Shown here: piece by piece, positions 30,093-35,231 of the stretch
How positions within the stretch are numbered: position 1 is the stretch's first letter
How the letters are laid out: the number at the start of each line of letters is the position of its first letter
Source: a virus
DNA length: 35,231 bases
Virus record (IMG/VR): IMGVR_UViG_3300047169_000098
Location: 1-35,231 of that record
Reading direction: 5' to 3' (one strand)
Position numbers and translations under genes: made by a program
The notes under the pieces: generated by a model
What the model saw: the letters and a program-made list of their open reading frames with translations, nothing else
The model's database searches: none
What the model was told of the DNA's origin: nothing

Positions 30093-30568
30093 AAGCCATT
30101 TCTCTCTGGCAGCCGTGGGCTACGCTTATCGCCATCGGTGCAAAAAAAATCGAGACGCGAAGCTGGGAAACCGCACATCGCGGCCAGATTGCAATTCATG
30201 CAGCGAAGAGATGGGACCGAGGCCTGGATTTGATGTGTGAAAGCGAGCCTTTTGCATCCGCACTCAATTTTATGGATGCTCATCGAGAGCGTTACGCATT
30301 GCCGTTGGGGGCAATCGTGGCTGTGGCCCATCTTGATGTGTGCGTGTTGAGTTCAGGAGGTGCCAGTCGCGGTTTTCTTATTGATGGAACGATCGTCAAA
30401 GATCCAGAGTTCTCTTTTGGTGACTATTCTCCAGGAAGATTTGCGTGGAAGCTTTCGAACGTTCGGAAGCTCCCTGTCCCGCTGCCGTGGGCTGGATCAC
30501 AGCGGATATTCAACGTACCCGATCAGATTATTATCGAGGCTTTAAATGGGGTGGAACATGCCCACTAA
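30089..30568 (+). CDS. ASCH-domain protein
   Basis: This 159-aa protein has the start motif KAISLWQPWATLI, then KKIETRSWETAHRGQIAIHAAK, as in ASCH (PUA-like) domains, which bind RNA or modified bases. LGAIVAVAHLDV is the conserved strand after the helix, and GRFAWKLSNVRKLPVPLPW the usual C-terminal part. The ATG overlaps the previous stop as ATGA. ASCH genes are common in phages; a role in RNA handling or defence evasion is possible. Confidence 0.8.
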   Translation: MKAISLWQPWATLIAIGAKKIETRSWETAHRGQIAIHAAKRWDRGLDLMCESEPFASALNFMDAHRERYALPLGAIVAVAHLDVCVLSSGGASRGFLIDGTIVKDPEFSFGDYSPGRFAWKLSNVRKLPVPLPWAGSQRIFNVPDQIIIEALNGVEHAH

Positions 30569-31085
30569 AGCCCAAATCCAGATCGTCCAGATCGCCCGCC
30601 GCCAGGGCGGGCTGAATGAGCCGCAGTATCGCTGGCTGCTTTGGAATGTTGCCGGCGTGAAGTCCACCACCGAACTGACCAACGAGGATGTGGAGCGGGT
30701 GATGGACGTGCTGGAGGGGATGGGATTCGTGGATTCGAAAAACGGCCCCGGCTACTGGGGCAAAAAAGCCGCTCGCATCGGCTTCGCCGCCAACGATCGC
30801 ATGATTCGCAAGATCGAAGCAATGGCCGCTGAAACCAGGTACCCGCTGCCCGCCCTGGTCCACCGCTTCAGCAACAAACGCACCGACCAGGTCGCCCAGC
30901 TGCTGCCCCGCGAAGCGTGGATGCTGATCGAGGGGCTGAAGGCGATGATTGAACGTGGCCAAAGTGTCCAATGCGTTCAGTGCGGCCACCCTCGGGAAGT
31001 CGATTCCCACCAACCTTGCCCAAGTTGCGCGGGTGAGCATGGAAATCAGCCAGCCGGCTCAAAGGAGGATGAAATTCCGTTTTAA
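30558..31085 (+). CDS. gemA: GemA regulatory protein (Mu gp16-like)
   Basis: The ATG at 30558 follows GGGGTGG; a start at 30546 is possible. The N-terminal part TKAQIQIVQIARRQGGL, YRWLLWNVAGVKSTTELT and EDVERVMDVLEGMGF is the gp16/GemA domain of Mu-like phages. Near the C-terminus, CVQCGHP and CPSC form a zinc ribbon, an addition not typical of Mu. In Mu, GemA affects host gene expression and DNA supercoiling. It lies downstream of the transposition genes as in Mu. Confidence 0.85.
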   Translation: MPTKAQIQIVQIARRQGGLNEPQYRWLLWNVAGVKSTTELTNEDVERVMDVLEGMGFVDSKNGPGYWGKKAARIGFAANDRMIRKIEAMAAETRYPLPALVHRFSNKRTDQVAQLLPREAWMLIEGLKAMIERGQSVQCVQCGHPREVDSHQPCPSCAGEHGNQPAGSKEDEIPF

Positions 31086-31184
31086 ATGCGGAGCGATGCG
31101 ATGCTACGAACACCGCACCGCCCCTGACCTCAGCCCTGAATTGCCCAAGGCATCGGCTTCCAGTTCTTTCGGTCAAGGAAGGCC

Positions 31185-31856
31185 ATGACTTTGGAATTTG
31201 AGCGTTATCGTGCCCTTCGACGTGAGGGCGTTTCAATGCTGGCAGAGCTCCCGGATCGCTCTGTTGATGCTTTTGTGACTGATCCGCCGTATGGGATCGA
31301 GATGAATCTCCACACGCTGCCAGGACGCGACTGCCGCATCGCCGGCGACGGCCGTGCTGAAGCCAGAGCGCTTTGGCGCGCGTGGATTCCCCAGGCGTTT
31401 CGGGTGGCGAAGGACAACACCGCACACGTGGTCTTCGGCACCTACAAATCGCCCTGGATGTTCGATCTGCTCAACAGCTGCTTCCGCGTGAAGGGCTGCA
31501 TTGTATGGGACAAACGCCGAATGGGCCTTGGCTACCACCTTCGCCAGCAGTGGGAGATGGCATACTTTGTCGTCAAGGGCAGGCCGCCGGTGCGCGACAA
31601 TGCTGTTCGTGATGTCTGGTCAATTACTAAGCTGACCAAGCCTGCGCACCCGTGCCAGAAGCCGGTGGAACTGTTGCAAAGGGCAATACGCCTCGTGAGT
31701 GATCCGGGTATGCTGATCTGCGATCCTTTTGCTGGCGTCTTCAGCACTGGCGTGGCCGCGATGGCAGAACGCCGGCGTTTTATTGGATCAGAGATCGACG
31801 TGAGGCATTACCGGCTGGGACTTAAACGAATAAAAGAGGCGATCAATGAGACCTAA
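31185..31856 (+). CDS. Beta-class DNA methyltransferase
   Basis: The 223-aa protein starts at an ATG with AAGGA five bases upstream. DPPYGI (33-36, motif IV) precedes HPCQKP (155-160) and ICDPFAGVFSTG (DPFAG 180-184, motif I), so the order is that of beta-class N4-cytosine or N6-adenine methyltransferases. It is short for the class and lacks a large target domain. No restriction gene is beside it; it is probably a solitary enzyme that protects phage DNA. Confidence 0.88.
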   Translation: MTLEFERYRALRREGVSMLAELPDRSVDAFVTDPPYGIEMNLHTLPGRDCRIAGDGRAEARALWRAWIPQAFRVAKDNTAHVVFGTYKSPWMFDLLNSCFRVKGCIVWDKRRMGLGYHLRQQWEMAYFVVKGRPPVRDNAVRDVWSITKLTKPAHPCQKPVELLQRAIRLVSDPGMLICDPFAGVFSTGVAAMAERRRFIGSEIDVRHYRLGLKRIKEAINET

Positions 31857-32067
31857 ATCCGAAGAGCAAATACCAAGTTTCAGCAAAAGGATCGTGGTTG
31901 AAGATATTGAGCTCGTTGAGCGTGTGACGATGCTTGTTTCGTTAGAAGACGGACCCGACCTTTTAACTGAGGTTGCATCGAAGAACTGGAAGCTTGTCAG
32001 TTCGTCGTTCAAGCGCGGGGAGTCCAAGCAATGGATGAATCAATGGACCATCGAACGCATTAAATAA
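31846..32067 (+). CDS. Small early protein, 73 aa
   Basis: The ATG overlaps the methyltransferase end by 11 bases and has AGAGG upstream. The product is mixed alpha/beta with EDIELVERVTMLVSLED and a Trp/Lys-rich end. I do not recognise it. Between its stop and 32158 only short stop-broken frames are seen, for example MTEAEPGHTPWASYRK at 32086. Confidence 0.5.
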   Translation: MRPKSEEQIPSFSKRIVVEDIELVERVTMLVSLEDGPDLLTEVASKNWKLVSSSFKRGESKQWMNQWTIERIK

Positions 32068-32158
32068 AATAGTTGGCATGGCCCGATGACTGAGGCCGAG
32101 CCGGGGCATACGCCATGGGCGTCGTATCGCAAGTGATCTGGTCACTGTCAAGGCTTGA

Positions 32159-32980
32159 GGAGCTTTCCCTTCAATCCGGGCTTTTTATATCAAAGCCGCA
32201 GAAGACTGGGTCGAGTTTGAATTCAGCCTCTCGCCACCCACAAATTCGCTCTGGTCCACCAGCAAGCTGGCCGGCGAAGTCGCCGCGGTCTCCAGCGGCG
32301 GCCGGCGTAAATCCATCCTCGCCATTCTTGAGCGGGAAGGCCCGCAAACCATCTTCGAAATCGCCGCCCGCCTAGGCTGCCACGATCATCAGATCAGCGG
32401 CCGCTTTGGTGAGCTGGAACGTGACATGCTGATCAAGCGCACCGGCGAGCGCCGCGTCAAACCCAAAACCAACTGCCAGTGCGATGTCTGGGCACTGCAG
32501 ACCCGAGAAGGCCCGCAGCTGCCCGACGCGGCCGATCTGCTGGGCTACCCGGTCACAGCGAAGATCGGCGACGAAGGTTTCTTCGAGCGCAGCCGCGTTC
32601 ACGAGGCCGAGCTGCCGGGCATTCCTTATGCCGCGATGCAGGGGCTCCGCCAGGTTATCCGCGTGGAGATCATCGAGTGCCCAGGCTGCGGACGGTTTCT
32701 GAAGTTCATCGAAAAAGGAAAGTACGGTTGCGGCATATCCAGGGCTTGTGACCGAGGCCGGCAAGACACCCGTGCTTGGCTTGATCATGAAGCACAGCAA
32801 TGCTCTGAGCGAAAGCCCAGGGCGACAATTAAGGTTTTTCAAAAAGTGACCCGAAATCGGGCCGCTTTTTCTGCGCGCACGCAGAATGAAGATCGACAAA
32901 ACCGCGTGCCAAATTCGGATCGGCGGCGCGCGATTCATGCACGATGCGCGATTCTCATCGAATGTTGGAATCGCCTGTAA
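32159..32980 (+). CDS. Winged-helix and zinc-ribbon protein without a clear start
   Basis: The frame is open from 32159, but the first ATG is at 32426, inside the domain. Codons from about 32189 (IKAAEDWVEFEF) onward look coding: RRKSILAILEREGPQTIFEI and ELERDMLIKRTGE form a winged helix, and CPGCGRFLKF with CGISRAC a zinc ribbon (about 32680-32750). AGGAG at 32158-32162 would suit a non-standard start around 32171-32189. After about 32760 the frame overlaps a bidirectional terminator and is doubtful. The gene may be 5'-truncated or frameshifted. Confidence 0.45.
   Translation, partial: GAFPSIRAFYIKAAEDWVEFEFSLSPPTNSLWSTSKLAGEVAAVSSGGRRKSILAILEREGPQTIFEIAARLGCHDHQISGRFGELERDMLIKRTGERRVKPKTNCQCDVWALQTREGPQLPDAADLLGYPVTAKIGDEGFFERSRVHEAELPGIPYAAMQGLRQVIRVEIIECPGCGRFLKFIEKGKYGCGISRACDRGRQDTRAWLDHEAQQCSERKPRATIKVFQKVTRNRAAFSARTQNEDRQNRVPNSDRRRAIHARCAILIECWNRL
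32841..32870. terminator. Bidirectional terminator at the end of the early operon
   Basis: AAAAAGTGaCCCGA pairs with TCGGGcCGCTTTTT around a two-base loop. The T-run on the plus strand and A-run at the 5' side allow termination in both directions. Confidence 0.65.
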
Positions 32981-33026
32981 ACCCCGGTTGAATGGTGTTT
33001 AACGCCGTGCCTAAGAATCGCGCGCC
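32925..33026. repeat. 12-bp inverted repeat near the probable prophage end
   Basis: GGCGCGCGATTC (32925-32936) and GAATCGCGCGCC (33015-33026) are exact reverse complements 78 bases apart. A further GCGCGATTC lies at 32946-32954. Repeated sites near a Mu-type end would suit transposase binding, but the cleavage point is not identified. Confidence 0.5.
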
Positions 33027-33317
33027 GGTCTAAGTTCGGCTGGCGTGGCAGCGTCGCCGCGATCTCAGTCTAGGTTTTGCACGGATGCCGGCAAACGCTT
33101 GTAAGTCACGGCCCCACCGAGCCGCAACCGTCTTTCTATATCCGCCTACGTCCGTCTAAGTCCGCCTGTCCCTTTACATGCATGACCCCCTCTGGCGGGG
33201 TCAAAAACGGGGTTGGTGATGCAACGTGCAACGTCCGGGCGGCAAAACGATGCATCAACGTTGCATCGCCAAAATCCACTTGCCACATCGCCAAGATTCG
33301 CCGATATTGCCCGCCCT
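32981..33317. other. Intergenic region between prophage genes and transketolase
   Basis: No gene is supported in these 337 bases. They contain several copies of TCTAAG/TCTAGG, three 10-base units at 33141-33170, and the hairpin GACCCC-CTCTG-GGGGTC-like at 33184-33202. The prophage right end probably falls here or just to the left. Confidence 0.6.
33141..33170. repeat. Three tandem decamers
   Basis: TCCGCCTACG, TCCGTCTAAG and TCCGCCTGTC follow each other without gaps, one per helical turn. Confidence 0.6.
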
Positions 33318-35231
33318 ATGGCCACCGAAAACTTCCCCATCGATTTGTCCAAGCTCAAGCCCCTTTCCTTGAGCGTCAAGCAAACCTCATTAACCGACGA
33401 GCAGAAGGCAACGCTGCTGCACAACATCCAGTTGTGTCGCGATGCGATTGTCTTCTTCACCGCCTTGGCCGGTGCCAAGGGTTTGAGCGGTCACACTGGC
33501 GGAGCGTACGACACCGTACCGGAAGTGATGATCGTCCGCGCGTTGATTGCCGGCGGTGCGCCGATCGTGCCGGTCTTCTACGATGAAGCGGGGCATCGCG
33601 TGGCCACGCAATATCTGCTCAGCGTGTTGAACGGCGCAATGCCGGCCGAAAAACTCCTGCACTATCGCGAGTACAACCAGGGCCTTCCCGGTCATCCCGA
33701 AAAAGGCCTGACGCCCGGCGTGGAATTCGCCAGCGGACGCCTCGGTCACATGTGGGCCTTCTGCAACGGCGTCGCCATGGCCAACCCCGGTAAGGCCGTG
33801 GTGGTGCTGGGTTCCGACGGATCGCAGATGGAAGGCGACAACGCCGAAGCCGCCCGCCTGGCGGTTGGCAAGCAGCTCAACGTAAAGGTGCTGGTCGACG
33901 ACAACAACGTCACGATCAGCGGGCATCCGCAAACCTACATGTCCGGCTACGACCTGACCCGCACCCTGTCGGGTTACGGCTATCAGGTCGACACCACCAT
34001 GGGTGAAGATATCGACGCACTGTTCGTCGCCCTCGCCAAGGTGTTCGACAACGATCGCCCCCACGGTCTGGTGATCAAGCGCGAGATGGCCCCCGGCATC
34101 GAAGGGGCCGAAGGATCACCCCACGCGCACGAAGTGTTGAAGGTGGAAACGGCCGTCAAATACCTGGAAAAACGCGGCGGATACGAAAAAGCCATCGAGA
34201 TCCTCAAGGCCGGCAAACCCGACAAGAGCCCGCTGGTCTACAAAGGCTCCAGCGGTGTCGGCAAGAACCGCGACGATTTCGGCAAGATCATCAACTCGAT
34301 TCTCGACGGCATGAGCGAAGCCGACCGCATCGCCAGCGTCCGCGTCTTCGACAACGACCTGGAAGGCTCCTGCGGCACCAACCATATCCGCAAGGCCCAC
34401 CCCGAAGTCTTCGTGCAGGGCGGTATCATGGAGCGCGGCAACTTCTCCGCCGCGTGTGGATTCGGTTCCTCCAAGGGCAAGCAGGGCATCTTCGCCACAT
34501 TCAGCGCTTTCCTGGAAATGTGCATCAGCGAAATCACGATGGCTCGCCTGAACTTCAGCAACGTGATCGCCCATTTCAGCCACAGCGGTTGCGACGACAT
34601 GGCCGACAACACCTGCCACTTCGGTATCAACAGCATGTACGCCGACGGCGGGGTCACCCCCGGTCATGGTGACGACACCACCCGCTTGTATTTCCCCGCC
34701 GATCAACACCAGTTTGCTGCGTGCCTGAAAAAGATCTTCCCCGACCCCGGCCTGCGGTTCCTCTTCAGCAACCGCGCCCCGGTGCCCGATCTGCTGGACG
34801 ACGCCGGCAAGCCGATCTACAAGGATCAACCCTTCGAGCCCGGCAAGGACTACATCGTCCGCGAAGCCGGCGCCGGCCAGGGGTACATCGTCTCTTTTGG
34901 TGAAGTGGTATACCGTGCCCTCGATGCCGTGCTGACCCTGAAAGAGCAGGGCAAACAAGTCGGCCTGATCAACAAGCCCACGTTGAACGTGATTGACGAA
35001 GCGATGATGAAAAAGCTCGCCGCCGCCCCGTGGGTCCTGGTCGCCGAAGGCTGGAACGTAAAGACCGGCTTAGGCAGCCGCTTCGGCAGCCACCTGCTGC
35101 AAGCCGGCTTCAAAGGCAAATACAACCACATCGGCGTGAACAAGGAAGGCTCCGGCGGCCTGTGGCAGCAAATCGGCTATCAAGGCCTGGACCCCGCGGG
35201 AATCCTCGCGGCGGTGAAGGCCCTGTCGTAA
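33318..35231 (+). CDS. Transketolase (host gene)
   Basis: This 637-aa thiamine-diphosphate enzyme moves two-carbon units between sugar phosphates in the pentose phosphate pathway. The ThDP motif is GSDG (165-168) to DDNN (194-197). GHTGG (His59) and GHPEKGLTPGVE (His126) fit the substrate site. GGIMERGN supplies the Glu372 that activates the cofactor. GVEFASGRLG is the usual transketolase pattern. The ATG at 33318 lacks a clear ribosome site; the longer frame from 33213 reads intergenic sequence. The stop is at the window end. It shows no phage relation and marks the host side of the junction. Confidence 0.85.
   Translation: MATENFPIDLSKLKPLSLSVKQTSLTDEQKATLLHNIQLCRDAIVFFTALAGAKGLSGHTGGAYDTVPEVMIVRALIAGGAPIVPVFYDEAGHRVATQYLLSVLNGAMPAEKLLHYREYNQGLPGHPEKGLTPGVEFASGRLGHMWAFCNGVAMANPGKAVVVLGSDGSQMEGDNAEAARLAVGKQLNVKVLVDDNNVTISGHPQTYMSGYDLTRTLSGYGYQVDTTMGEDIDALFVALAKVFDNDRPHGLVIKREMAPGIEGAEGSPHAHEVLKVETAVKYLEKRGGYEKAIEILKAGKPDKSPLVYKGSSGVGKNRDDFGKIINSILDGMSEADRIASVRVFDNDLEGSCGTNHIRKAHPEVFVQGGIMERGNFSAACGFGSSKGKQGIFATFSAFLEMCISEITMARLNFSNVIAHFSHSGCDDMADNTCHFGINSMYADGGVTPGHGDDTTRLYFPADQHQFAACLKKIFPDPGLRFLFSNRAPVPDLLDDAGKPIYKDQPFEPGKDYIVREAGAGQGYIVSFGEVVYRALDAVLTLKEQGKQVGLINKPTLNVIDEAMMKKLAAAPWVLVAEGWNVKTGLGSRFGSHLLQAGFKGKYNHIGVNKEGSGGLWQQIGYQGLDPAGILAAVKALS

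Noticed and set aside
30949-31188. 79-aa plus-strand frame across the GemA end
   Set aside because: Most of it overlaps GemA in another frame, and the part after 31085 shows no pattern; only the ATGA overlap with the methyltransferase speaks for it.

Overview
The window holds most of a transposable (Mu-type) prophage, followed at the right by an apparent host gene for a transketolase. High GC content, many GTG starts, stop/start overlaps throughout and several families of 7-bp tandem repeats between and inside genes would fit a planctomycete host (Phycisphaerae-like). That host guess is inference from repeat style only. No rRNA, tRNA or CRISPR was seen.

Layout. From about 21.0 kb leftward to base 1, one long minus-strand late operon runs in the order: lipoprotein, coiled-coil and membrane proteins, winged-helix protein, gp27-like small terminase, a 58-aa protein, large terminase, portal, MuF-type minor capsid protein, scaffold, major capsid, a possible cement protein, a small basic protein, a secreted glycosidase, a 1012-aa SGNH/LamG protein, head-tail connectors, tail terminator, tail tube, tail chaperones G and GT (with a -1 frameshift site), tape measure, and a distal tail protein. 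No sheath or baseplate gene is present, so a non-contractile (siphovirus) tail with a Mu-like head is likely. Left of base 1 the prophage probably continues.

At 21.0-21.6 kb lies a gene-free, hairpin-rich stretch. At 21.6-23.1 kb a minus-strand immunity operon encodes an S24/LexA-type repressor, a membrane zinc-ribbon protein and a membrane-anchored protein. It diverges from a Cro-like gene at 23188, across a short operator/promoter region with tandem repeats and dyads.

From 23.2 kb rightward the early operon encodes Cro, a long CsrA-like protein, a run of tiny zinc-ribbon proteins, the DDE transposase (MuA), the AAA+ target selector (MuB), Lar-like and ASCH proteins, GemA (gp16), a beta-class DNA methyltransferase and a winged-helix/zinc-ribbon protein. 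A bidirectional terminator at 32.84 kb and an inverted repeat at 32.93-33.03 kb lie near the expected right prophage end. The divergent, inside-out arrangement recalls BcepMu-type phages rather than Mu itself.

Main points of interest: a CsrA-like protein with a large insertion behind a leader with two related hairpins; a tape-measure gene apparently broken by a 35-bp heptamer array whose excision would restore the frame; a phase-correct -1 slippery site in the tail chaperone gene; and repeated translation-start cassettes joining zinc-ribbon genes.
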